Shown here: positions 1-6,351 of the stretch, piece after piece
How the letters are laid out: each line of letters begins with the position of its first letter
Position numbering within the stretch: the stretch's first letter is position 1
From: Nitriliruptorales bacterium
Lineage (GTDB): Bacteria > Actinomycetota > Nitriliruptoria > Euzebyales > Egibacteraceae
Assembly (NCBI GenBank): GCA_007119305.1
Contig: SKPY01000445.1
Coordinates: 1 to 12,844 of the forward strand
DNA length: 12,844 nucleotides
Direction of reading: 5' to 3'
The notes under the pieces: generated by a model
The model's input: only the letters and a program-made list of their open reading frames with translations
What the model was told of the DNA's origin: nothing
Database searches by the model: none
Program-made: the position numbers and the translations under genes

Positions 1-1675
1 CCCGCCGCTGCTGCTCGTCGGGCAGGGGGAACTCCACGGCGCTGTCGATGCGGCGCAGGAACGCCTGGTCCATGTTGCCTTGCAGGTTCGTGGCGAGGAC
101 CACCACCCCGTCGTACGTCTCGAGCCGCTGCAGCAGGTAGGACACCTCGATGTTGGCATAGCGGTCGTGGGCGTCGCCGACCTCGGAGCGCTTGCCGAAC
201 AAGGCATCAGCCTCGTCGAAGAACAGCACCACGTTGCCGGCGGCTGCCGCGCTGAAGATGCGCTCGAGGTTCTTCTCGGTCTCGCCGATGTACTTGCTCA
301 CCACGGCGGACAGGTCGATCTTGTACAGGTCGAGGCCGAGGGCGCCGGCGACCACCTCGGCGGCGAGGGTCTTGCCGGTCCCTGAGGGCCCCGCGAACGC
401 TGCCACCAGGCCCGCCGAGGGGGCAGCCGGAAAGCCCCAACACCCGTAGACGACGCCCCGCTGGCGGTAGCGGGCCACGAGCTCCCGCAGCTGCGCTGTC
501 TGGTCGTCGGGCAGCACCAGGTCTGCCCAGCTGCGCCGGGGCTGGACGCGCACCGCCAGTTCGTCGAGCTCCCCGCTGGCGAGCCGGCGCACCGCCGCGT
601 CGAGGTCCCCGCCGACGCCGGCGCGGGCCTGGTCGACCAGCGCCCGCTGCGTGGGGGTGAGCCGGTGCCCGTGCGCATCCGAGGGGTGAGGCTCGGCGAC
701 CAGCCCGGGCATGGCCGCCGGGGTGACCCGCTGCTCGGACCACGGGCGAGGCGGAATCTGCGCCAGCGGCAGCTCGCGGGCAGTGCACAGCGCCCACGCC
801 AGGTGGTCGGCGGCGGCGATCGTGGACCTGCCCGCGGCCGGGAGGCTGTCGTCGAGCTCGACGATCACCCCGAGCCCTCCGACGGTGGCCTCACGCACCA
901 GCGCGGACCAGCCCGCCGGCGCGGCCGGCGTCGGGGCCACCAGGAACCGCCGGCCGGCGCAGCCGGCCACCGCCACGTGCCGGCGGCTCAGCCGATCGCC
1001 CCCCGGCACGAGCAGCAGCCGCGCACCGGCCGCGTCGACGCCGGGGGGCTCCACCACGGTGGTGTCGGCCGGCAGGTCGGGGTCGGGCGAGCCATCACCG
1101 ACCAGCGCCCAGGCCACGCGTGCGGCGACGGAGACTGTGCGGGTCGCCCACGGACCCTCGGTCTCGACCGTGACCAGTGCGCTGCGGCGCAGCCGGGCCG
1201 CCGGGGCCACCGTGCGAACCCCCGGGTGCGCTTCCGGGAACAGCCGGTCGAGCGTCCCCAGGGCCAACCGCGGCAGGTTCACGCTGTCCTGGATGTAGGC
1301 GACCAGGCGCTGGCGCTCGGCGTTGAGCTCCACCGCCGCGAGGACGGCGAGCACCTCGACCTCCGCGCAGGCGAGCCCTGCGCTGCGTGCGAGGCGCCCG
1401 AACGCGGTCTCGTCGTGCACCGCTGCGTGCAGGGCGCGTCGTAGCTCCCGCAGGCGTGGTTCAGCCGTGGCGAGCGCGGGGCCCGCCTCATCCGGCGTCG
1501 GCCCGTCCAGCCCCGGCAGCGTCGTCAGGATCCGCTCGGCGTCGGCGTGGTCCACGTAGAGGCCGGCGAAGTCCCGCGGCGCGCGGCCGTCTGCGAGGCG
1601 GCAGCGCAACCCCTCCCGCTGCAGGGCCGCGTCGGCGTAGGCCACCCACGGTTGCGGGGTGAGCGCTGGGGCCAC
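1..1675 (-). CDS. AAA+ ATPase of contractile injection system type (partial, C-terminus off left edge)
   Basis: At least 558 residues read from a GTG at 1675; the C-terminus lies beyond base 1. The C-terminal part is a full AAA+ core: Walker A GPSGTGKT at residues 429-436 (K435), Walker B VVLFFDEADALF with D487/E488, sensor-1 LATN (N530), and LRRID with R541/R542 in the arginine-finger region. The SKYIGETEKNL pore-side segment and the HDRYANIEVSYLLQRLE segment are, from memory, typical of the ATPase that accompanies extracellular contractile injection systems (Afp15/PVC15-like). The N-terminal segment at residues 100-146, ending in RLVAYIQDSVN, matches the helical N-domain of the same family. 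In CIS loci this ATPase is thought to act in assembly or remodelling in the cytoplasm. The GTG directly follows the TGA of the upstream regulator gene (TGA|GTG), which suggests translational coupling. The AAA+ call is certain; the CIS assignment is likely but rests on recognition without a search. Confidence 0.85.
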   Translation of the reverse strand, partial: MAPALTPQPWVAYADAALQREGLRCRLADGRAPRDFAGLYVDHADAERILTTLPGLDGPTPDEAGPALATAEPRLRELRRALHAAVHDETAFGRLARSAGLACAEVEVLAVLAAVELNAERQRLVAYIQDSVNLPRLALGTLDRLFPEAHPGVRTVAPAARLRRSALVTVETEGPWATRTVSVAARVAWALVGDGSPDPDLPADTTVVEPPGVDAAGARLLLVPGGDRLSRRHVAVAGCAGRRFLVAPTPAAPAGWSALVREATVGGLGVIVELDDSLPAAGRSTIAAADHLAWALCTARELPLAQIPPRPWSEQRVTPAAMPGLVAEPHPSDAHGHRLTPTQRALVDQARAGVGGDLDAAVRRLASGELDELAVRVQPRRSWADLVLPDDQTAQLRELVARYRQRGVVYGCWGFPAAPSAGLVAAFAGPSGTGKTLAAEVVAGALGLDLYKIDLSAVVSKYIGETEKNLERIFSAAAAGNVVLFFDEADALFGKRSEVGDAHDRYANIEVSYLLQRLETYDGVVVLATNLQGNMDQAFLRRIDSAVEFPLPDEQQRR

Positions 1676-2311
1676 TCAGATGACCCCCTGACGTGTGGCC
1701 AACGCCACCGCATGCGCGCGGTTGCGGCAGTTCATCTTGACCAGCACGTCGTGGATCACGTTCTTGACGGTCCGCTCCGAGTAGCACAGCTCGTCGGCGA
1801 TGTCCTTCGTGCTCTCACCCTCTGCGAGCAGCCGCAGGACGTCGACCTCGCGGGGCCGCAGCCCGCGGCCGCTGTGCCGGTCCCCGTTGGCTGCCCGGTC
1901 GAGCAGTCGGGGGAGCATGCCGGAGGGCAGCGTCGCGTTGCCGCTCACGACCGAACGCAGGCAGCCGCTGAGCGTCGCAGGGTTGAGCTCGGAGCGCAGC
2001 AGGACCGCCGCCACCCCCGCCTCGACCGCATCGCAGACCAGCTCCTCGGTCGGGGCGCGCAGGAGCGCCACCAGGTGCATGGACCCGTCGGCCACCTTCG
2101 CGGTGTCGACCGCCCGGGCCAGTCCTGGACCCTCGGCCTCGAAGACGAGCACGTCCAGCCCGTAGCGTCGCGGCGGCGGCGCGAACCCAGCGCTCTCACC
2201 GATGACGTCGAAGCCGTCAGCATGCAGGCAGGCGGCCAGGCCGCGGCGGAAGATCGAGTGGTTGTCGTCGATCCACACCTTCGGCGCGTTGGAGCCGCGC
2301 ACTCCTCCCAC
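1676..2311 (-). CDS. LuxR/NarL-type response regulator with degenerate receiver (Glu at phospho-site)
   Basis: A 211-aa protein. The N-terminal receiver-like domain (about 10-125) keeps the acidic pair D15/D16 and an IFRRGLAACL first helix. The DVLVFEAEGP segment puts E58 where the phosphorylated Asp normally sits, the conserved Thr is absent (LVALLRA), and the conserved Lys is R106. The C-terminal LuxR/GerE helix-turn-helix (about 150-211) is intact: LRPREVDVLRLLAEGEST, then DIADELCYSERTVKNVI. It therefore looks like an atypical, phosphorylation-independent DNA-binding regulator, possibly locked on by the Glu. It sits immediately upstream of the CIS-type ATPase gene (stop and start abut), so it probably controls or is co-expressed with that locus. 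The start is uncertain: GTG at 2311 follows GGAGG closely (about 2 nt), and GTG at 2302, giving MRGSNAPK, would match its paralogue better. No histidine kinase is seen nearby. Confidence 0.88.
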   Translation of the reverse strand: MGGVRGSNAPKVWIDDNHSIFRRGLAACLHADGFDVIGESAGFAPPPRRYGLDVLVFEAEGPGLARAVDTAKVADGSMHLVALLRAPTEELVCDAVEAGVAAVLLRSELNPATLSGCLRSVVSGNATLPSGMLPRLLDRAANGDRHSGRGLRPREVDVLRLLAEGESTKDIADELCYSERTVKNVIHDVLVKMNCRNRAHAVALATRQGVI

Positions 2312-2336
2312 CCCCTCCAGGGGTAGCTGGTCCCGC

Positions 2337-2385
2337 CCAGACTGCGTTTTGCGTCTGGTGCCCGATACGTGGCATTAGACACCAG
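2337..2385. promoter_or_regulatory. Cluster of inverted half-sites upstream of the regulator-ATPase unit
   Basis: CCAGAC (2337-2342) and GTCTGG (2353-2358) are perfect inverted 6-mers separated by 10 nt. The overlapping CTGGTG (2355-2360) is matched by CACCAG (2380-2385). The first arm lies 26 bp upstream of the downstream regulator's start. Paired half-sites of this size are typical of dimeric HTH regulators, so these could be autoregulatory sites for one of the two LuxR-type proteins. The function is inference. Confidence 0.35.
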
Positions 2386-2482
2386 GCGGGCTCCGCACGG
2401 AATGTCTCTCCGCTCAGACCTTCGTCAGCGCACCTGCACGAAAGGGCAGCCCGTGGTGCCCGAACGTGCGCCCCCGGGGCCC

Positions 2483-2496
2483 CCTTCGGCCGAAGG
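2483..2496. repeat. 14-bp perfect palindrome between the regulator genes
   Basis: CCTTCGGCCGAAGG is a perfect palindrome lying 52 bp beyond the stop of the upstream regulator gene (which ends at 2548) and next to another palindrome, CCCCGGGG. It could act as a transcription-terminating hairpin for the upstream regulator gene or as an operator. There is no T-tract. Confidence 0.35.
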
Positions 2497-2547
2497 TGTG
2501 GTAGCGGCCGTGCCAGGCCTACCCGCGCTCCGCCCGTCACGCGTGGA

Positions 2548-3084
2548 TCAGATCAGGCCTTGTCGGATCGCCTTGGCGACGGCCTCGGCCCGGTTCCGGG
2601 CGGCGAGCTCGCGCTGGATCTGGCTGATGTCGCCCTTCACCGCGCGCGCCGAGCGGTGCAGGTGCTGGGAGATCTGCTGGGTGTCCGCCCCGTCAGCGAG
2701 CAGCCGCAGGATCTCGAGGGTGCGACCGTCGACGCGCCGTGGCTCGTCGTCCTCGGCCACCTGGACCTCCAACCCCGCCGCGGCAGCGCGCGTCGCCCCG
2801 AGCAGCTGCTCGGGCGTCAGCGACGCCCGCGGCAGGATCCCCGCCACGCGGTTGCGGCCCGGCGGCAGCGGCCTGCTTGCGGGACTGACGGCGCACACCA
2901 GCACCGGGCAGGGGAAGCGCTTTCGCGCCGCGTGCCCCTCGGAGGCGATCACCACATCGGCGTCGGCGGCGCCCCGGTCACCGTCGTCCACCACCACCAC
3001 GTCCGCCTGCTCGCGCAGGCATGCCGCCACGCCACGGCGGAAGATCTCGTGCTCGTCGATCACGGCGACCTTGATCGGTTCCAT
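2548..3084 (-). CDS. LuxR/NarL-type regulator with degenerate receiver (Ser at phospho-site), paralogue of the next gene
   Basis: A 178-aa protein from ATG at 3084 (MEPIKVAVID). An upstream in-frame start exists, but it would add 25 low-complexity residues ahead of the first receiver strand. The receiver-like domain keeps D10/E11 and the EIFRRGVAACL helix nearly identical to the neighbouring regulator. In ADADVVIAS, S48 replaces the phospho-acceptor Asp, and the Lys position is R86 (GILPRAS). The domain is also shortened. The C-terminal HTH (about 118-178) reads TLEILRLLADGADTQQISQHL, then SARAVKGDI, and ends RNRAEAVAKAIRQGLI, very like the paralogue's RNRAHAVALATRQGVI. The two genes look like an old tandem duplication with diverged recognition helices. 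A weak SD (AAGGGG, 5 nt spacing) precedes the ATG. Target unknown; the context suggests the downstream regulator/ATPase unit. Confidence 0.87.
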   Translation of the reverse strand: MEPIKVAVIDEHEIFRRGVAACLREQADVVVVDDGDRGAADADVVIASEGHAARKRFPCPVLVCAVSPASRPLPPGRNRVAGILPRASLTPEQLLGATRAAAAGLEVQVAEDDEPRRVDGRTLEILRLLADGADTQQISQHLHRSARAVKGDISQIQRELAARNRAEAVAKAIRQGLI

Positions 3085-3179
3085 GGGGGCCCCTTCGTGC
3101 GGGGATCCTAGCCAGGCGGCCCCACGGGGTCGACCCCCATCCGCTACCCTGCGCGCCACAGGCGATCGAGGAGGCCGCG
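3085..3179. promoter_or_regulatory. Divergent promoter region
   Basis: These 95 bp separate the minus-strand LuxR-type regulator and the plus-strand zinc-ribbon membrane protein, so both must start from here or close by. For the plus-strand gene a strong SD, GAGGAGG (3168-3174), lies 5 nt before the ATG. TACCCT at 3145-3150 is a possible -10, but no good -35 is visible. Confidence 0.4.
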
Positions 3180-4379
3180 ATGGCCACGAGTCCCTGCCCT
3201 CAGTGCGGAACCCAGGTCGAGCGGGGGACGACGGAGTTCTGTCCCGACTGCGGCTACTACCTCACCTGGGTCGAAGAACCCGAACCGGATGAGCCCGCCG
3301 TGCCCATGACCCGACGTCCGGGGGAGCAGGAGGAACCCGCACCTCAGCCGGCGGACGCGCCCACCACCCCCCTGGGGCCCGCCTGTCCGGCCTGCGACGA
3401 GCCCAACCCCCCGGGGCGTCAGTACTGTGAGCAGTGCGGCGCGCCGCTCGCGCCCGAGCCCGAGCCCGCACCCGAGCCGAAGCAGCCGCGCCGCGGGGTG
3501 CCGGTGTGGGCGTGGGCCGCCGGAGGCGCGGTGCTGCTCGCCCTGGTCGGCATGGCCGCGTTCCTCGTTGTCGGCCCGGACCCGGCGACCGTGGCCGAGG
3601 AGCCCGCGGCAGCGGCAGGCGCGGAGACGGAGCCCCCCGTGGATCCGACACCTGAGGAGCCGACCCCCGAGGAGCCGGCATCCGAGCCCGAGGTGCTGAA
3701 CACGCCGGACGTCGAGGCGCAACGGCTGGCCGCCCCGCCCACCATCGACGGCGACCTGTACGACTGGGACGGGATCACCGCCGCGTACCTGTCAGCCCAC
3801 GTGGTGCATCGCGACCGCCTGTCGGCCGAGGACGACAGCTTCCGGGTGGAGTGGCGGCTCGGCTGGGACGACGAGCACCTGTACGTCGCGGTCGAGGTCG
3901 AAGACGCCGTCCACGTCCAGACCCAGACGGCAGACCAGATCTGGCAAGGCGACAGCGTCGACTTGCACGTGAACAGCGCGTACGGCGCACCTCACGACCT
4001 GGCCGACCAGCTCAACGAGCACCACTTCCAGCTCATCATGTCGCCCGGCGACTTCGCTGACCTGCCGCCCTCCGCGGCGCTGCTGCGCGGCCTGCACGGG
4101 GGCGGCACGCACTTCCAGACCGTGCGTCACGGGGAACTGTTCGACCTCGCCGCGCAGCCGCTCGGCCCGGACGGCGGATACACCCTCGAGGCGGCCATCC
4201 CCTGGGACCTGCTCGAGGTCGTCCCCGAGCCCGGGCTGACCCTGGGCGCCGCCTTGAACGCCAATGACAACGACCGTCCCGGCGAGGCCGCGCAGGAGGT
4301 CATGGTCTCCAACGCCCCCGAGCGCCGGCTGAGCCGACCGGCAACCTGGGGGACCCTCACCTTGGTCCCAGGCCCGTAG
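3180..4379 (+). CDS. Zinc-ribbon / single-TM / CBM9-like domain membrane protein
   Basis: A 399-aa protein from ATG at 3180 with a strong SD (GAGGAGG, 5 nt). The N-terminus has two zinc ribbons: C6-x2-C9 with C21-x2-C24, and C69-x2-C72 with C83-x2-C86. A Pro/Glu-rich spacer follows, then RR (104-105) and one membrane helix at about 109-131, starting VWAWAAGG. A second acidic linker with PTPEEP repeats (about 133-178) leads to a C-terminal domain (about 180-396). That domain opens APPTIDGDLYDWDG and contains DDEHLYVAVEVED and GDSVDLHVN, the hallmark of CBM9-like (carbohydrate family 9, DOMON-type) binding domains. Positive charges before the helix predict zinc ribbons in the cytoplasm and the sugar-binding-like domain outside. 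No catalytic domain is present, so a sensory or scaffolding role at the envelope is the inference. It converges on a membrane Ser/Thr kinase. The ligand is unknown. Confidence 0.88.
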   Translation: MATSPCPQCGTQVERGTTEFCPDCGYYLTWVEEPEPDEPAVPMTRRPGEQEEPAPQPADAPTTPLGPACPACDEPNPPGRQYCEQCGAPLAPEPEPAPEPKQPRRGVPVWAWAAGGAVLLALVGMAAFLVVGPDPATVAEEPAAAAGAETEPPVDPTPEEPTPEEPASEPEVLNTPDVEAQRLAAPPTIDGDLYDWDGITAAYLSAHVVHRDRLSAEDDSFRVEWRLGWDDEHLYVAVEVEDAVHVQTQTADQIWQGDSVDLHVNSAYGAPHDLADQLNEHHFQLIMSPGDFADLPPSAALLRGLHGGGTHFQTVRHGELFDLAAQPLGPDGGYTLEAAIPWDLLEVVPEPGLTLGAALNANDNDRPGEAAQEVMVSNAPERRLSRPATWGTLTLVPGP

Positions 4380-4421
4380 GCGCGCCGGCGTCCCGAGGCA
4401 GCCAACGGGTCGGGCGGGTAG

Positions 4422-4439
4422 GGCAGCGCCGGCGCTGCC
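4422..4439. terminator. 18-bp perfect GC palindrome between convergent genes
   Basis: GGCAGCGCC followed directly by GGCGCTGCC forms a perfect inverted repeat in the 61-bp gap between two convergent stop codons (4379 and 4441). It could form a 7-bp stem with a 4-nt loop on either strand. The position suggests a bidirectional terminator. There is no T-tract, so termination is inferred from placement. Confidence 0.5.
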
Positions 4440-4440
4440 G

Positions 4441-5706
4441 TCAGGCAGGGTCGTCGTCCGGCGGGTCGTCGCCCGGCGGGTCGTCGTCCGGCGGGTCGTC
4501 GTCCGGCGGGTCGTCGTCTGGCGGCGGCACCTCTTCGGCGGGGGCCTCCTCCTCGGGCGCCGGCTCGGCCGGCGCGTCCTCGGCGGGCGGCTCCTCGACG
4601 GGCTCGTCAGCCGGCTCGTCCTCGAGTGGCTCCTCGACCCCCGGGCCGAGCAGCCCCACGGCCAGCCAGCCGGCCAGGGCCAGGACGAGGATGAGCAGCA
4701 GCAGCCGACCGCGGAGGCGGCGCGGGGGCGGCGGCTCGCCGGCTGCTTCCTCACCGGTGCGCGGGTCGTCCGCCGGCAGGACGGTGGTGGCCGCATACTG
4801 CTCAGCCCGGGGCTCGTCGCCCGGTGGGAGCACGGTCGTCTCCGCGTACGCGGGCGCGTCACCGAGGGCGACGGTCGAAGCGGCGGCGGGGTCCACCAGG
4901 CCTCCCTCGAGCGCCCGCCGCATCGTCGCGGCGTCGGCGAAGCGCGCGCCGGGATCCTTGGCCAACGCCCGCTCCACGAGATCGGCCAGCTCCGCCGGGA
5001 CGTCGGGCGCGGCGCGGCGCAGCGGCGGCACCGGCTCGCGCTGGTGGGCGAGGGCCACGGCCAACGGGTTCTCGCCGGTGAACGGTGGCTGCCCGGCCAG
5101 GCACTCGTAGAGGACGACCCCGAGCGCGTACAGGTCGCTGGCCGGGACGGCCGCCTGGCCCGCCGCCTGTTCCGGTGACAGGTAGTTCGGCGTGCCCATC
5201 ACGTGGCCCACGGCGGTGAGCCCGCCGGCGGTCTCCGTCATGGCCTTGGCGATGCCGAAGTCAGCCAGCTTCACCCCCCCGCGCTGCGGCAGGAGCACGT
5301 TCGCGGGCTTGATGTCGCGATGCACCAGCCCGCGCTCGTGCGCGGCCTCCAGCGCGGCGAGGACACCCACGCCGATGCGCACGGCTTCCGTGGCGCTGAG
5401 CCGGCCCTCCCGCTCGAGGCGGTCGGCGAGCGACTCGCCCTCGATGAGCTCCATGACGATGAACGGCTGCCGCTCGTGCTCCCCCACGTCGAACACCGCG
5501 ACGCTGTTCGGATGGTGGAAGGAAGCCGCCGAGCGGGCCTCACGCACCAGCCGCTGCCGGGAGCGCCCGTCCCCGAGCAGGTGCTCGTGCACGACCTTGA
5601 CCGCCACGCGCCGCCCCAGCCTCCGGTCGACGGCGGCGTGGACGCGGGCCATGCCGCCGGAGCCCAGCAGCTCCTGCAGCTCGTAGCGATCGGCGAGGAC
5701 GGTCAT
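4441..5706 (-). CDS. Transmembrane Ser/Thr protein kinase (PknB/Hanks type) with acidic repeat tail, no PASTA
   Basis: A 421-aa protein from ATG at 5706 (MTVLADRYELQELLG). The reading frame extends further upstream but without kinase-like sequence. A complete Hanks-type kinase domain spans about 8-268: glycine loop GSGGMARV (15-22), K37 in VAVK, E56, catalytic HRDIKPAN (129-136, D131 and N136), DFG (149-151), activation loop to GTPNYLSPEQ (171-180), and SDLYALGVVLYE. The juxtamembrane segment carries a repeated ETTVLP / ATTVLP motif (T290/T291 and T307/T308). A single membrane helix spans about 335-353 after RRLRGR. The outside tail (354-421) is only acidic Pro/Glu/Asp sequence ending in DDDPP repeats; PASTA or other sensor domains are absent. 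It probably phosphorylates cytoplasmic targets, but what it senses is unclear. The SD is weak (GGAG, 2 nt from ATG). Confidence 0.93.
   Translation of the reverse strand: MTVLADRYELQELLGSGGMARVHAAVDRRLGRRVAVKVVHEHLLGDGRSRQRLVREARSAASFHHPNSVAVFDVGEHERQPFIVMELIEGESLADRLEREGRLSATEAVRIGVGVLAALEAAHERGLVHRDIKPANVLLPQRGGVKLADFGIAKAMTETAGGLTAVGHVMGTPNYLSPEQAAGQAAVPASDLYALGVVLYECLAGQPPFTGENPLAVALAHQREPVPPLRRAAPDVPAELADLVERALAKDPGARFADAATMRRALEGGLVDPAAASTVALGDAPAYAETTVLPPGDEPRAEQYAATTVLPADDPRTGEEAAGEPPPPRRLRGRLLLLILVLALAGWLAVGLLGPGVEEPLEDEPADEPVEEPPAEDAPAEPAPEEEAPAEEVPPPDDDPPDDDPPDDDPPGDDPPDDDPA
4451..4525. repeat. 15-bp tandem repeat (5 units) in the kinase C-terminal tail
   Basis: The unit TCGTCGTCCGGCGGG occurs five times head to tail, with single changes in units 2 and 5. 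It encodes the DDDPP/GDDPP series at the kinase's extracytoplasmic end. Exact repeats of a multiple of 3 can change copy number without frameshift, so tail length may vary between strains. Confidence 0.85.
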
Positions 5707-5916
5707 GGCTCCGGGGTGCGGTTGGGTGCGAAGCGAGTGCCTCCCTGCATACCACGTCAGCGGCGCCGGTTCGACGGGTCCGCCTGCCCGAACGGCCCTG
5801 CGTACCGCTGGCTCGGTGCGCGGCGCCCCGACCGTCCGGGGCTGGCGTGGCCGGCCGAGAGCGCACAGCGCAAACAAAGACTTGAATTGTTCCAGTTTTG
5901 CTGCGAGGCTGGCCGC
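5707..5916. promoter_or_regulatory. Divergent intergenic region, kinase / furA-like repressor
   Basis: This 210-bp region between divergent genes should hold both promoters. The right end is distinctly A/T-richer than its surroundings and contains the Fur-type box listed separately. An SD-like GAGG (5905-5908) lies 8 nt before the repressor ATG. No clear -10/-35 pair could be chosen for the kinase. Confidence 0.45.
5877..5899. promoter_or_regulatory. Candidate FurA/CatR operator
   Basis: Inverted arms AAGACTTGAA (5877-5886) and TTCCAGTTTT (5890-5899) flank a TTG centre; 8 of 10 positions pair. The CTTGA...TTCCAG core closely resembles, from memory, the AT-rich operator upstream of mycobacterial furA-katG. 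It ends 17 bp before the ATG of the FurA-like gene, so repression by blocking transcription of its own operon is likely. Confidence 0.6.
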
Positions 5917-6351
5917 ATGACTTCCCAGGCCGCTCAGCGGCTGCGCGACGCCGGGCTGCGGGTGACCGCGCCACGGCTCACGGTGCTCGGGGTCCTCGCT
6001 GAGCAGCGCGGCCACCATGATGTCGGGACCGTGACCGCGCTCGCGCGCGAGCGGCTCGGCGCCCTGTCAACCCAGGCGGCCTATGACGTGCTGCACGCAC
6101 TCGCCGAGGCAGGGCTCGTGCGCCGGATCCAGCCGGCCGGCAGCCCGGCCCTGTTCGAGATTCGCGTCGGCGACAACCACCACCACCTCGTCTGCCGTGC
6201 CTGCGGCCGGGTCGAGGATGTGGACTGCGTCGTCGGCGAGGCGCCGTGCCTCGAGCCGAGCACGAACGGCGCCTACCACGTCGATGAGGCGGAGGTCACC
6301 TTCTGGGGCATGTGCACGGACTGTTCGAGCGACGACAAGGAGCACCGGTGA
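5917..6351 (+). CDS. furA: Fur-family peroxide-responsive repressor (FurA/CatR-like)
   Basis: A 144-aa protein, the normal length for FurA. The winged-helix part includes RVTAPRLTVLGVL (15-27) and the recognition helix region STQAAYDVLHALAEAGLVRR (51-70), very like FurA. The metal-binding half has GDNHHHLVC (85-93), two CxxC pairs, C93/C96 and C133/C136, for structural zinc, and VDCVVGEAPCLEPS (102-115), a FurA signature. FurA/CatR proteins repress catalase genes and lose DNA binding when peroxide oxidises the regulatory metal site. The stop TGA overlaps the GTG of the downstream catalase (GTGA), so the two are one translationally coupled operon. An inverted repeat resembling a FurA box lies just upstream, implying autoregulation. 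The ATG at 5917 has an SD-like GAGG 8 nt upstream. Perception of peroxide is inferred from family and context. Confidence 0.93.
   Translation: MTSQAAQRLRDAGLRVTAPRLTVLGVLAEQRGHHDVGTVTALARERLGALSTQAAYDVLHALAEAGLVRRIQPAGSPALFEIRVGDNHHHLVCRACGRVEDVDCVVGEAPCLEPSTNGAYHVDEAEVTFWGMCTDCSSDDKEHR

Larger units (their letters stand above)
2312..2547. other. Intergenic region between the paired regulator genes
   Basis: This 236-bp gap shows no convincing coding sequence. It holds two inverted-repeat clusters, listed separately, and is probably the promoter region for the downstream regulator-ATPase unit on the minus strand. I could not pick out a confident -35/-10 pair. Confidence 0.5.

Noticed and set aside
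665..1444. 259-codon plus-strand open frame opposite the AAA+ ATPase
   Set aside because: Low-complexity Arg/Gly/Pro/Ala translation; the minus strand has a continuous ATPase frame with recognisable N-domain.
1547..2326. 259-codon plus-strand open frame opposite the regulator gene
   Set aside because: Shadow of the LuxR-type regulator; no domain and no SD.
4451..4525. CRISPR-like short repeats
   Set aside because: The 15-bp units are contiguous, lack spacers and encode an in-frame DDDPP protein repeat.
3792..4862. 356-codon minus-strand open frame across the zinc-ribbon protein and kinase tail
   Set aside because: It runs through the CBM9-like gene in antisense and the kinase tail in the wrong frame, giving RRTTTRR repeats from the 15-bp tandem repeat.
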